Shown here one piece after another: positions 10,739-17,319 of a DNA stretch of 41,226 bases. Source of the DNA: Oscillospiraceae bacterium (GTDB lineage Bacteria; Bacillota; Clostridia; Oscillospirales; Ruminococcaceae); contig WRLX01000004.1 in NCBI GenBank assembly GCA_009777415.1, positions 1 through 41,226 on the forward strand, written 5' to 3'. A program made the translations under genes and the position numbers. The stretch's first letter is position 1. Every line of letters starts with the position of its first letter. Under the pieces are notes generated by a model that was not told the origin of the DNA, did not search any database, and worked only from the letters and a program-made list of their open reading frames with translations.

Positions 10739-10882
10739 CTATGCTCTTACATTTAACTTCGCCTGTCTTGGGAAAATCACGCTCCGTAATCCCTGCCTAT
10801 GAGCGGATGTCATTTTCACACCATCTTCTTTAACGATGCCACCGATAATAACATTAGTGTCTCTTGTTGAATCTCCTGTCAT
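10739..10882 (-). CDS. Small ORF or gene remnant, unknown
   Basis: This 47-codon ORF is below the track cutoff. It reads MTGDSTRDTNVIIGGIVKEDGVKMTSAHRQ... and ends ...KLNVRA, with protein-like composition and no low complexity. No good SD precedes the ATG; an AGAAAGGGA with ATG (MYNLAMTLLYK...) occurs upstream in another frame, so a longer gene with a frameshift is possible. A strong minus-strand promoter lies about 75 nt upstream. I do not recognise the family. It would be transcribed ahead of tcdA. Confidence 0.35.
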   Translation of the reverse strand: MTGDSTRDTNVIIGGIVKEDGVKMTSAHRQGLRSVIFPRQAKLNVRA

Positions 10883-10956
10883 CGTTTCTTTATCTTGTAC
10901 AATAAAGTCATAGCTAAATTATACATTCCCTTTCTTAAAATTTTCTATTCCTTATA

Positions 10957-10985
10957 ATTATAACACATTGTTTTCGGAAAGTCAA
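10957..10985 (-). promoter_or_regulatory. Strong promoter toward the small ORF and tcdA
   Basis: Minus strand TTGACT, 17 nt, TATAAT. The 445-nt gap between tcdA and the 94-codon gene otherwise holds the small ORF, an AT-rich stretch and a divergent promoter. Confidence 0.75.
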
Positions 10986-11079
10986 TGGGTAAATTTGCAC
11001 AAATTTTCCGGAGTTTTTTTGGAACAAAAACAAAAACCCGCTTTTGCGGCAATAAATTCAGAACATTGTAAAAAATGTG

Positions 11080-11108
11080 TTGACAACAACTCCAAATTCT
11101 GTTATACT
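11080..11108 (+). promoter_or_regulatory. Promoter for the small protein-nrdG-lipoprotein operon
   Basis: TTGACA and TATACT separated by 17 nt. The start point would fall near the R-type leader uORF. Confidence 0.8.
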
Positions 11109-11116
11109 TTTATTTA

Positions 11117-11155
11117 ATGGCACATTTGTGCAGAAAGGCAAGGGTAAAAGTTTGA
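11117..11155 (+). repeat. R unit tail forming a 12-codon leader ORF
   Basis: GGCACATTTGTGCAGAAAGG and AAGGGTAAAAGTTTGA form the R tail. It can be read as MAHLCRKARVKV with the TGA one nucleotide before the ATG of the next gene. The GCAC/GTGC hairpin precedes the SD. Confidence 0.6.
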
Positions 11156-11156
11156 A

Positions 11157-11441
11157 ATGGAAAAAAAACAGAAATTTTACACATACAAGGGCTATCACTT
11201 GGTAAGAAAAGGAAATGTGATTTACTACGGGAATATGTCGGGGGATTATGTCACTAAAATTGACATTCAATCAACCCGCAAGGAAAAAGAGCTTGAAATT
11301 GCCAACAAGCTGAGGATTGTGCTTATGCCTACCGACACCGAAAAGCCGCTTGATATAAACAAGATGAAATCAGCGGGCAAGGAAACGCTTTATGAGGCGT
11401 TGCAGGTTGCCCACACATGGCTTGAAAAAGCGAATGGCTAA
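11157..11441 (+). CDS. Conserved small protein, function unknown
   Basis: This 94-residue protein begins MEKKQKFYTYKGYHLVRKGNVIYYGNMSGDYVTKI and ends YEALQVAHTWLEKANG. It resembles a small uncharacterised family that I recall from many Clostridia (pattern YKG-P-LVR-G-IYYG-M-D-YV with a C-terminal LYEA-WL), but I cannot name it. No membrane segment or catalytic motif is visible. It leads an operon with nrdG after a good promoter and an R-type SD. Its TAA is in frame with the L-type sequence that follows, so an ancestral read-through version would have continued into the L uORF frame. Confidence 0.65.
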   Translation: MEKKQKFYTYKGYHLVRKGNVIYYGNMSGDYVTKIDIQSTRKEKELEIANKLRIVLMPTDTEKPLDINKMKSAGKETLYEALQVAHTWLEKANG

Positions 11442-11453
11442 GAATTGTATTTT

Positions 11454-11485
11454 GTGCAAGGTGGGGCGGCATGGTCATAAAAATG
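11454..11485 (+). repeat. L element copy B, right half only, before nrdG
   Basis: GTGCAAGGTGGGGCGGCATGGTCATAAAAATG is intact but the left arm and uORF start are absent. The SD-like AAGGTGG is kept. Confidence 0.75.
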
Positions 11486-11974
11486 AAAATAAGAGTTGCG
11501 GGGATTGTGAAAAATTCAATAGTTGACGGACCGGGGATTCGTTATGTCGTATTTGCCCAAGGTTGTCGCTTTAAATGCAAGGGGTGTCACAATTCCCACA
11601 CCCATGACAAGCTGGGCGGATTGTCGGTCGATGTGCAGCAAATTGCCGCGGAAATAAAGAGCGACCCGCTTTTGGATGGGGTGACATTTTCGGGCGGCGA
11701 GCCTTTTGAGCAAGCTGTGGTATTTGCAAATCTCGCCGCGCTTATTTCAGAACTCGGCTTAAACATTATCTGCTACACAGGATACACCTTTGAGGAGTTG
11801 TACGAAAACCCGGATATGCATATGCTTCTTAATAAGGTTGACGTATTGGTAGACGGGCGGTTCGAACTGAACAGGAAAAACCCGAGGCTGAAATTCAGAG
11901 GGAGCGATAATCAGCGTGTAATCGACGTAAAGGAGAGTTTTAAATGTGAAAAAGCGGTTGAGATTAATTGGTAG
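11483..11974 (+). CDS. nrdG: Anaerobic ribonucleotide reductase activating protein (radical SAM)
   Basis: The activase uses SAM and a 4Fe-4S cluster to install the glycyl radical on class III RNR. The cluster motif C-R-F-K-C-K-G-C (CX3CX2C) follows KNSIVDGPGIRYVVFAQG, and VTFSGGEPFEQ is the SAM-binding GGE motif. The 163-residue size matches NrdG. The start is the second ATG of the L leader (MKIRVAGIV); the track start would add MVIK. nrdD is not in the window, which is unusual because the two are often adjacent. The next gene's GTG lies 29 nt inside its 3' end. Confidence 0.9.
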   Translation: MKIRVAGIVKNSIVDGPGIRYVVFAQGCRFKCKGCHNSHTHDKLGGLSVDVQQIAAEIKSDPLLDGVTFSGGEPFEQAVVFANLAALISELGLNIICYTGYTFEELYENPDMHMLLNKVDVLVDGRFELNRKNPRLKFRGSDNQRVIDVKESFKCEKAVEINW

Positions 11975-13562
11975 CCTTCTGGTGATTGCATCTGTTGCTG
12001 TAATTGCATCGGGATGCCGCAGGGCGGAATCCGATGGGAGCGGTTATATTTTTGTGTACGAGCTTGCCGGGAATCCGCGGACACTTGACCCGCAGACTGC
12101 CACCGATGAGTTTGCGCAGCCGATTATGGCGAATCTTTTTGAGGGACTCTTGCGAATGGATTCGTTGGGGAACATTATCGCAGGGGTTGCAATGGAATAT
12201 GAAATATCCCCCGATTTTAAGACTTATACTTTTTATTTGAGGAATGATGTTTTTTGGAGCGACCGAAACGGCTTCCAAGCGCAATGCACGGCAGCCGATT
12301 TCGTATTTGCATTTAAAAGGCTGTTTAATCCCGCAGTTAAATCCCGTAATGCGGCAGAGTATTATTCTATATTAAACTCAAAGGAAATCCATGAAGCATC
12401 CGGTTCTCGGGAATCGAGTTCGGAAGAACTGACATTGGGGGTGTACTCCGATGGCGATTTTAAGCTTATTATTGAGCTGGAACACCCGGACACGAATTTC
12501 CCGGTTTTGCTCACCGCTCCGCCCGCATTCCCCTGTAATGAGGAATTTTACATAAAGGCTTCGGGGCGTTACGGGCTTGTTGCCGATGCAGTTGCCTCAA
12601 ACGGCGGATTTTATTTGAGAGACTGGGTGTACGACCCGTGGTGGACTGATGAAAACAAAATTACGTTGCGGAGAAACGAACTTAACAGCGGGGCGGAAAC
12701 AGTCTACCCCGCAGGCGTAAACTTCTTAATGGACAGTGGGGGGCGATTGGGCAATTTCACCTCGGGCAAAAGCGATTGCATAATCGTAAATGATGTCGGA
12801 GTTGACGAGATTATGCGGCGGAATTTCCCCTATACAAGTGCCGAAAACTCGGTTTGGGGGATTACTTTCAACGGGCAAGGAGTGTTCGTTGACAGGGATT
12901 TGCGGCTCGCGCTTGCCGTTGCCGCCGATATAAGTGCGGTTGATATTAATCAAATCGGGTATAGGAGGGCGGCGGCAATTGTCCCCGACAGCATTAAAAT
13001 CGAAGGAGAATTTTACCGCGATTTGATTCCCGACAATGACAGGCTCGGATTTGAGAACGGGACTTTCGGCTCAGATGCGGAGAATCGCGGCATTGCGGGA
13101 TTCAGTGAACCACCTGTTTTGATTATGCCCATTACAGCGGAAAGCAACGCGGTGGAATCTTTTGTAAGAACCGTGACACAGCAATGGCAGGAAAAATTGT
13201 CCCTTTTTTGCAAAATAGAGGCATTGTCGCTCCATGAGTATGAGGCGCGGATTGTGAGCGGCGACTATGACATAGCCGTGACACGGATTACAGCACGGTA
13301 TAACAGCCCGCTTGCAGTCCTCGGCAGTCTTTCTCGCGGGGATGCAGAGGTTGCCGAGCTTTTAAAAAAGGCGGAGCGGGCGGAATCCGCCGCAGATACA
13401 GCGCGGCATTTCTTGGCGGCGGAAAAGGCAATATTACAAGCGGCGGAGTTCATCCCGATTTGTTTTATGAGCGAGTATTTCTTCTACGCAAAAAAGAGCG
13501 AGGATTTGATATACAATCCGTTTACAAGAGCGGTAATTTTCAGAAATGCAAAAATGTATTGA
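11946..13562 (+). CDS. Peptide/solute-binding lipoprotein of an ABC importer (SBP family 5)
   Basis: The N-terminus, KKRLRLIGSLLVIASVAVIASGC, is a lipoprotein signal with lipobox IASGC. The mature part begins with the OppA-like GNPRTLDPQTATDEFAQPIMANLFEGLLRMDSLGNIIAGVA and continues with YTFYLRNDVFWSDRNGFQAQCTAADFVFAFKRL, both diagnostic of extracellular solute-binding protein family 5. At 538 residues it is full length. It starts with GTG after AAAGGAG and overlaps nrdG. No permease or ATPase genes follow, so it is an orphan binding protein here. A promoter for the next gene overlaps its stop codon. Confidence 0.9.
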   Translation: MKKRLRLIGSLLVIASVAVIASGCRRAESDGSGYIFVYELAGNPRTLDPQTATDEFAQPIMANLFEGLLRMDSLGNIIAGVAMEYEISPDFKTYTFYLRNDVFWSDRNGFQAQCTAADFVFAFKRLFNPAVKSRNAAEYYSILNSKEIHEASGSRESSSEELTLGVYSDGDFKLIIELEHPDTNFPVLLTAPPAFPCNEEFYIKASGRYGLVADAVASNGGFYLRDWVYDPWWTDENKITLRRNELNSGAETVYPAGVNFLMDSGGRLGNFTSGKSDCIIVNDVGVDEIMRRNFPYTSAENSVWGITFNGQGVFVDRDLRLALAVAADISAVDINQIGYRRAAAIVPDSIKIEGEFYRDLIPDNDRLGFENGTFGSDAENRGIAGFSEPPVLIMPITAESNAVESFVRTVTQQWQEKLSLFCKIEALSLHEYEARIVSGDYDIAVTRITARYNSPLAVLGSLSRGDAEVAELLKKAERAESAADTARHFLAAEKAILQAAEFIPICFMSEYFFYAKKSEDLIYNPFTRAVIFRNAKMY

Positions 13563-13587
13563 CATCGGGTGATTATTGTGTTAGAAT
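13559..13587 (+). promoter_or_regulatory. Promoter overlapping the lipoprotein stop, firing into an LHE
   Basis: TTGACA (13559), 17 nt, TAGAAT (13582). Transcription would begin about 7 nt later, almost exactly where the long hairpin element starts at 13596, making the element the 5' leader of the downstream gene. Confidence 0.65.
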
Positions 13588-13595
13588 GTATATAA

Positions 13596-13759
13596 TATAG
13601 TCGATTAACTTAAGAATCACTAAATCTTTGCGGAAAAATTTCCCGCCATACTGCGTTGAATTTTGCTTAAATATCAGCGGATATTCGCACAAAATTCGCC
13701 TTGTCTGACGAAAAATCTTCACGCAAATTTTCAAGCACTTCTTAAGTTAAACGACTATA
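13596..13759. mobile_element. LHE copy 4: long hairpin with unique arms and a compensatory core
   Basis: The arms TATAGTCGATTAACTTAAGAA and TTCTTAAGTTAAACGACTATA pair over 21 nt with one mismatch. The conserved core follows, but the core stem reads GAATTTTG/CAAAATTC where other copies have GATTTTTG/CAAAAATC, a paired substitution. Further pairing TTTGCG/CGCAAA joins arms and core. Confidence 0.85.
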
Positions 13760-13789
13760 CAACAAATAAAGAGTCGGGGGGAACTATTG

Positions 13790-14026
13790 ATGAACGAATT
13801 TACCGAGAAGCAATTGAAAGACTTGGATTATTTCAGCGCGAATGTCGCTCAATTCTTTAAGGATAACAGCCTTAGGTTCAGGCACATTATTATTTCGGAT
13901 GCGAAGATTGTCAAAAGCTTTGACGCGCTTGACAAGGCAGTTGATTACGCGGTGCAAAACCTTAAAAAGGGCGAATATATTATTGAGCAGGTTATTAACG
14001 AAGATGAAATTGTAAATTTTGTGTAG
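13790..14026 (+). CDS. Small protein of unknown function paired with the retropepsin-like gene
   Basis: This 78-residue, acidic, soluble protein contains LRFRHIIISDAKIVKSFDALDKAVDYAVQNLKKGEYIIEQVINEDE. The pattern of an I-I-I-S-D strand, a short helix and a closing EYIIEQV strand resembles the DUF5678-like small domain, though I am not certain. The ATG at 13790 follows a strong GGGGGGAA SD; the TTG at 13787 is less likely. It sits 18 nt upstream of the retropepsin-like gene and probably shares its transcript, driven by the promoter at the end of the lipoprotein gene. Confidence 0.6.
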   Translation: MNEFTEKQLKDLDYFSANVAQFFKDNSLRFRHIIISDAKIVKSFDALDKAVDYAVQNLKKGEYIIEQVINEDEIVNFV

Positions 14027-14044
14027 AAAGGAATGGTCGTAAAA

Positions 14045-14545
14045 ATGGCACATTTACAGCATTTTAATCCTACTTTCAGTTTTGAGCCGCCTTTGCCGCC
14101 GGAAGCGAAAATCTCATTGAGTGCGTCTTCGTACAATATGTGTATGAAAGGCTTAAACATTCCTGTTCAGATAACGAGTGTTCCGTTAGATAAATCTGAA
14201 CAGCCTAAAAATGTTATTGTGATGGCGCATTTGAGCGTTGGGGCTTTTTCAACTTGCATTGATGAAAAGTTGGCGACCGCACTTGAACTGTTTCCTGTAG
14301 GAAAGTCGCGAATTCAGACAATCGGCGGGTTTAAAAAGGTAAAAAAGTATATAGTCACCGTATCTTTCCCCAATACCAATTTAAGGGGGAATTTGATGTA
14401 CGTTGTCGGCTGTGACTTGGCGTATAAGGGCAATGCCTCAAATTTAGACCCCAATAATTTCAGCGTTTTGATAGGACGCGATATAACCGCAAACTGGAAT
14501 ATAGTCTGGAACGGGCCTACCTCAACTGCGTTTATTTCAGACTAA
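14045..14545 (+). CDS. Retropepsin-like fold protein lacking the catalytic aspartate
   Basis: The 166-residue protein has the layout of bacterial aspartyl-protease-like (retropepsin) proteins. A strand plus loop NVIVMAHLSVGAFSTCIDEKLATAL corresponds to the flap-preceding A-L-I-D-T-G-A segment; then IQTIGGFKKVKKYIVTVSFPN; then NFSVLIGRDITANWNIVWNG matching the conserved L-I-G-R-D-x-L-x-x-W-x-I-x-Y-N-G block. The D-T-G triad is replaced by L-S-V-G, so proteolysis is not expected and a binding role is more likely. Start at 14045 (MAHLQHF); the preceding ATGGTCGTAAAA resembles the L leader. The 3' end enters a 42-bp tandem repeat. Assignment is by pattern only. Confidence 0.6.
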   Translation: MAHLQHFNPTFSFEPPLPPEAKISLSASSYNMCMKGLNIPVQITSVPLDKSEQPKNVIVMAHLSVGAFSTCIDEKLATALELFPVGKSRIQTIGGFKKVKKYIVTVSFPNTNLRGNLMYVVGCDLAYKGNASNLDPNNFSVLIGRDITANWNIVWNGPTSTAFISD

Positions 14546-14645
14546 CAGGGTTTTACCCCACTCTTTTATGCGTTTATTTCAGACCGGCAGGGTTTTACCC
14601 CACTCTTTTATGCGTTTATTTCAGACTGACAGGGGTTTACCCCAT
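14527..14645 (+). repeat. 42-bp tandem repeat with small hairpins after the retropepsin-like gene
   Basis: TGCGTTTATTTCAG recurs at 14527, 14569 and 14611 (period 42, about 2.8 copies). Each unit holds CAGGGTTTTACCCC followed by ACTCTTTT in the first two. The first copy encodes the last residues (AFISD) and stop. Three weak GGG/CCC hairpins with T-rich tails could act as serial terminators or mRNA end protection. Confidence 0.8.
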
Positions 14646-14664
14646 TTGTAACACAATTGCCGCC

Positions 14665-14692
14665 TTTTGAATATACTGTACTGTATTCAAAA
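14665..14692. promoter_or_regulatory. Perfect 9+10+9 palindrome upstream of the spoVM pair
   Basis: TTTTGAATA and TATTCAAAA flank TACTGTACTG. No SigA-like promoter is evident between it and the genes. It may be an operator for a dimeric regulator or part of a sporulation sigma promoter, but no consensus can be matched with confidence. Confidence 0.45.
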
Positions 14693-14719
14693 TAATCTTA
14701 ATGTAGAGGTGGTGTATTT

Positions 14720-14887
14720 ATGAGAAGACGGGGAAATGTGTGTGCCAAGAGGGCGAAAACGCCAATTATTGTGGTGACTTTCGGCGGGGCTTTGCTTTGT
14801 TTTTGTTTTATTTCCTCGACCTTGCTTGTGCTCACTCTCGGTGTTTCTTTGATTGTTTTGGGAATATGGCTTCTTAAAAATAATTAG
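14720..14887 (+). CDS. Small membrane protein, 55 aa
   Basis: Too short for the ORF track. It starts MRRRGNVCAKRAKTPIIVVTFGGALLCFCF and continues into a second hydrophobic stretch, LLVLTLGVSLIVLGIWLLK, so it has one long or two short membrane helices behind a basic N-terminus. AGAGGTGG lies 7 nt before the ATG. It ends 16 nt before spoVM, so the two are likely co-transcribed; a sporulation role is inferred from that context only. Confidence 0.7.
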   Translation: MRRRGNVCAKRAKTPIIVVTFGGALLCFCFISSTLLVLTLGVSLIVLGIWLLKNN

Positions 14888-14903
14888 CGGGAGGGAGTTA
14901 CTT

Positions 14904-14984
14904 ATGAGAATAGTAGTGGTTAAAAGCCCTAAACTGTTGTCGGGAGTTTTGCGTTTTTTTATCGGACTTAAAAGCCGGGCTTAA
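14904..14984 (+). CDS. spoVM: Stage V sporulation protein SpoVM (26 aa)
   Basis: Too short for the ORF track. The 26-residue peptide MRIVVVKSPKLLSGVLRFFIGLKSRA has exactly the length of B. subtilis SpoVM (as I recall it, MKFYTIKLPKFLGGIVRAMLGSFRKD) and aligns without gaps. It keeps Lys7, Pro9, Lys10, Leu12, Gly14, Arg17 and Gly21, with hydrophobic residues elsewhere. SpoVM is an amphipathic helix that recognises the convex forespore membrane and, with SpoIVA, sets the base of the spore coat. GGGAGGGAG precedes the ATG. This is the clearest sign that the organism can make endospores. Confidence 0.85.
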   Translation: MRIVVVKSPKLLSGVLRFFIGLKSRA

Positions 14985-15040
14985 AGAATTTAGTGAAAAG
15001 ACACGCTTGTGTAAGTGTGAAGAAAGGGAATATGTAAAAA

Positions 15041-15625
15041 ATGAAAAGAATTTTATTGGCAGCATTATTAATTTTGGCGATGACGTGCATTGGCATAGCT
15101 GCTGCGGCGGAAGAACCGGACATTACCGACCCGCCGCAGCCTACCGAGCCACCGCCGCCACCTCCTACCGACCCGCCGCCGCCACCGCCTACCTACCCGC
15201 CGACTGCGGAACCTACCGAGCCGCCACCGCCTTCTACCGAGCCTGAACCCGAGCCTACCGAGCCTCCTACAGAGTGGACACCGGGCGGTCCGCTTGAACC
15301 GCATACCGACCCGACAGTCCCGCCTACAACTACCAGTAATGCGATTGAGACCCCCGAACAGGCTTCATACACTGATGTAAGTTCGACATCATCGAGTGCG
15401 GCAACCGGAGCAACATCTGTGTCATCTGCCGAAACTTCCGTGCCGATAGAATGTGAGGAATGCGATGACGGGACTTGTGATGCCTGTGTCGCCGCCGCGA
15501 GCATTGGCGGAGGCGGAGGTAACAATGTCGCATTTGCAATAGTGGCGATTCTCGCCGCGGGAATGGCGGCATCGTCCCCGTTTATTATCCGTGAAATCAA
15601 ACTGAACAAAATATACAAGTATTAG
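15041..15625 (+). CDS. Secreted or membrane-anchored Pro/Thr-rich surface protein
   Basis: The protein has a signal peptide (MKRILLAALLILAMTCIGIAAAA), then a long low-complexity region of P-P/E-P-T-E-P repeats, a Ser/Thr-rich stretch, a Cys cluster CEECDDGTCDAC, a Gly run and a C-terminal membrane helix (VAFAIVAILAAGMAASSPFII) with a basic tail. This is a wall-spanning stalk architecture rather than an enzyme. The leader (CTTGTGTAAGTGTGAAGAAAGGG) is a diverged R tail that supplies the SD. A cloverleaf element and a strong bidirectional terminator follow. No homologous function is recognised. Confidence 0.7.
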   Translation: MKRILLAALLILAMTCIGIAAAAEEPDITDPPQPTEPPPPPPTDPPPPPPTYPPTAEPTEPPPPSTEPEPEPTEPPTEWTPGGPLEPHTDPTVPPTTTSNAIETPEQASYTDVSSTSSSAATGATSVSSAETSVPIECEECDDGTCDACVAAASIGGGGGNNVAFAIVAILAAGMAASSPFIIREIKLNKIYKY

Positions 15626-15665
15626 ACCCGTTCTCACAGACAATCGCACCGCATAAGCGGCAAAT

Positions 15666-15749
15666 GTAAGGTAACACCGCAGGGCAAGCCCTGCACCCCT
15701 CGCCTACGGCGAGAGAGCCGACGCAAGCGTCGGGGTATTACACCCTTAC
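15666..15749. repeat. Cloverleaf-like structured repeat, copy X
   Basis: The outer stem GTAAGG/CCTTAC extends into TAACACC/GGTATTA. Inside are three hairpins: GCAGGGC/GCCCTGC, CTCGCC/GGCGAG and CCGACGC/GCGTCGG. Copy Y at 29720 keeps the layout with paired changes. The sequence TTTCAATAAAA follows both copies. No reading frame is apparent. Confidence 0.8.
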
Positions 15750-15753
15750 TTTC

Positions 15754-15798
15754 AATAAAACTCTCCCCCGACTGATACAGTCGGGGGAGAGTTTTATT
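15754..15798. terminator. Bidirectional terminator
   Basis: AATAAAACTCTCCCCCGACTG and CAGTCGGGGGAGAGTTTTATT form a 21-bp perfect stem with a 3-nt loop, with A runs on one side and T runs on the other. It separates the convergent surface-protein gene and ABC-lipoprotein operon. Confidence 0.92.
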
Positions 15799-16558
15799 AA
15801 TCTATACGGCTGATATTGCCGACTCCGATTCTTATTTGATTAACCTCCGGGTTGCCTTTATATCGTATACTGCCTACCCCCGACATTGTTGCTTCGAGCT
15901 TTTCGATACAATAAACTTCGGCAGAACCGACTCCCGAAAGGGTGATAACCATTTCGCGGGAGGCAAGCTCCAAAGCGTTTAAGTGACCGACTCCCGATGA
16001 TTCAACATTTACTTTTTCGGCAGAACCGATAAGATTCAAGCTTCCAACCCCGCTGATATTAACCGTAAGCTCTTTTACATCAAGCTCAAGCGCATCACCG
16101 GAAATGACCCCGCTGTTGCCAAGCGAAAACGTATCCCCGGTAATAGTATCAAAGTTGCCGATTTCTATAACTCCGCTGATAATAAGCAAATCGAGAGATT
16201 GAGCGGAAATGTATACCTGAGGGACACTGTCGCTGTTTCCCCCTGCGCGAAAGTTTCTGTCAGATTCTATAAAAAGGACTTCGTGCATAGTGTGAACATT
16301 GAGATGTTCCGCCAAATTTTCGTGGAGTTCAATCCTAACTCCGCCCGGTTCGCTGTCCGTTTTTATAAAATGAAGTTTTGCGTGTAAATTGATGTTTACT
16401 TTGGTAAATTCGCCTATTTCCGAAACAGGGAAGTCTACTGTTATAATGTCGCCCTTGCCCACCATAATTCCGCTTCCCATGGTATAGCTTACAGTGACAC
16501 AACCTGTCAAAGAAATCATAAGCATGGCAAGCGTAAAAATTAAAATCAGATTTTTCAT
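15797..16558 (-). CDS. Lipoprotein with GIN / DUF2807 beta-helical domain
   Basis: The N-terminus KNLILIFTLAMLMISLTGC is a lipoprotein signal with lipobox LTGC. The mature protein contains repeated strands ending in SGVG or SGVI (ISGVGSLNLIGSAEKVNVESSGVGHLNALEL), typical of the DUF2807 (putative adhesin head, GIN) domain. At 253 residues it is complete. The ATG overlaps the permease stop in an ATGA, so it is the last gene of gntR-ATPase-permease-lipoprotein. It may sense or modify envelope stress together with the exporter; that is inference from context. Confidence 0.8.
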   Translation of the reverse strand: MKNLILIFTLAMLMISLTGCVTVSYTMGSGIMVGKGDIITVDFPVSEIGEFTKVNINLHAKLHFIKTDSEPGGVRIELHENLAEHLNVHTMHEVLFIESDRNFRAGGNSDSVPQVYISAQSLDLLIISGVIEIGNFDTITGDTFSLGNSGVISGDALELDVKELTVNISGVGSLNLIGSAEKVNVESSGVGHLNALELASREMVITLSGVGSAEVYCIEKLEATMSGVGSIRYKGNPEVNQIRIGVGNISRID

Positions 16559-17319
16559 CCGTAATTCATCCTCCTATCCATTAATCTGCTTGTGACAATG
16601 AAAAGTCCCGCAGTTTTTGCCAGTACGAGTATAATGTGTATTGTTATGCCTAATGTGTCGTATAAAGTCAGGTTGAAATGCCAAAACCAATAATTATCTA
16701 CTACGGCAAAAGGCACTAACACAAAATCAACGAGAGATAAAAGCCAAAACAGAACTGCGCTGCTTACAATTGTGAGCAAGGTTTTTAGTTTTTTGTTAAA
16801 GAATATGCTGTTTTTCAGAACATTACAGAAAACTGCGAACATATAAATAAACAAATAATAAATAAAACTTAATAAAAAAGCTTGTGAAATCTCGCTGAGA
16901 TAAATTTGAGTTATATAATCCTGCGCAGCTTTGATTGTCAGCCCGCCGAGATACAATGACAGCCATACAACGCCGAATATGTTCAAAAAGAGGGTGAGCA
17001 TATCTTGAACAACAACCGCCGCTATTCTCGCGAACAAAATCTTGCTGCTTTTTACGGGGACAAGCGCGAATGTATAACCCTGCGGTGAGTCGAGAACCCC
17101 GTTCAGGTTTTGTATACCCGTAATAAGGTTGACAATAAAAACTGCCGCTAACCCCGTTCCCGAAAGGCTCACCGCAGTAATAGCGGCGGCGGTCGGCAAT
17201 CCCCTGAAAAGGGCGATAAGACCGAACACAAGGTTAATCGCAAAGACCAATCCGAAAGTCGTGTACCGCAAAACCGCACCATGCCTTAATGCGTACTTAA
17301 ATTGTTTAGATACTCTCAT
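16555..17319 (-). CDS. ABC transporter permease
   Basis: The protein has 254 residues with about six hydrophobic segments (for example FGLVFAINLVFGLIALF, AVVVQDMLTLFLNIFGVVWLSLYLGG and IIHI/VLAKTAGLFIV-type helices) and no periplasmic binding domain. It fits ABC-2-like permeases encoded beside YtrA-type regulators. The start was moved to the ATG at 17319 (MRVSKQFKYALRHG), preceded by GGAGGTGTTTG; the track ORF's 42 extra residues lie in the ATPase gene. It overlaps the ATPase by 14 nt. Confidence 0.8.
   Translation of the reverse strand: MRVSKQFKYALRHGAVLRYTTFGLVFAINLVFGLIALFRGLPTAAAITAVSLSGTGLAAVFIVNLITGIQNLNGVLDSPQGYTFALVPVKSSKILFARIAAVVVQDMLTLFLNIFGVVWLSLYLGGLTIKAAQDYITQIYLSEISQAFLLSFIYYLFIYMFAVFCNVLKNSIFFNKKLKTLLTIVSSAVLFWLLSLVDFVLVPFAVVDNYWFWHFNLTLYDTLGITIHIILVLAKTAGLFIVTSRLMDRRMNYG

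Noticed and set aside
15193-15618. Minus ORF of 141 codons opposite the Pro-rich gene
   Set aside because: Low-complexity shadow of CCG-rich Pro codons; the plus frame has signal peptide, SD and membrane helix.
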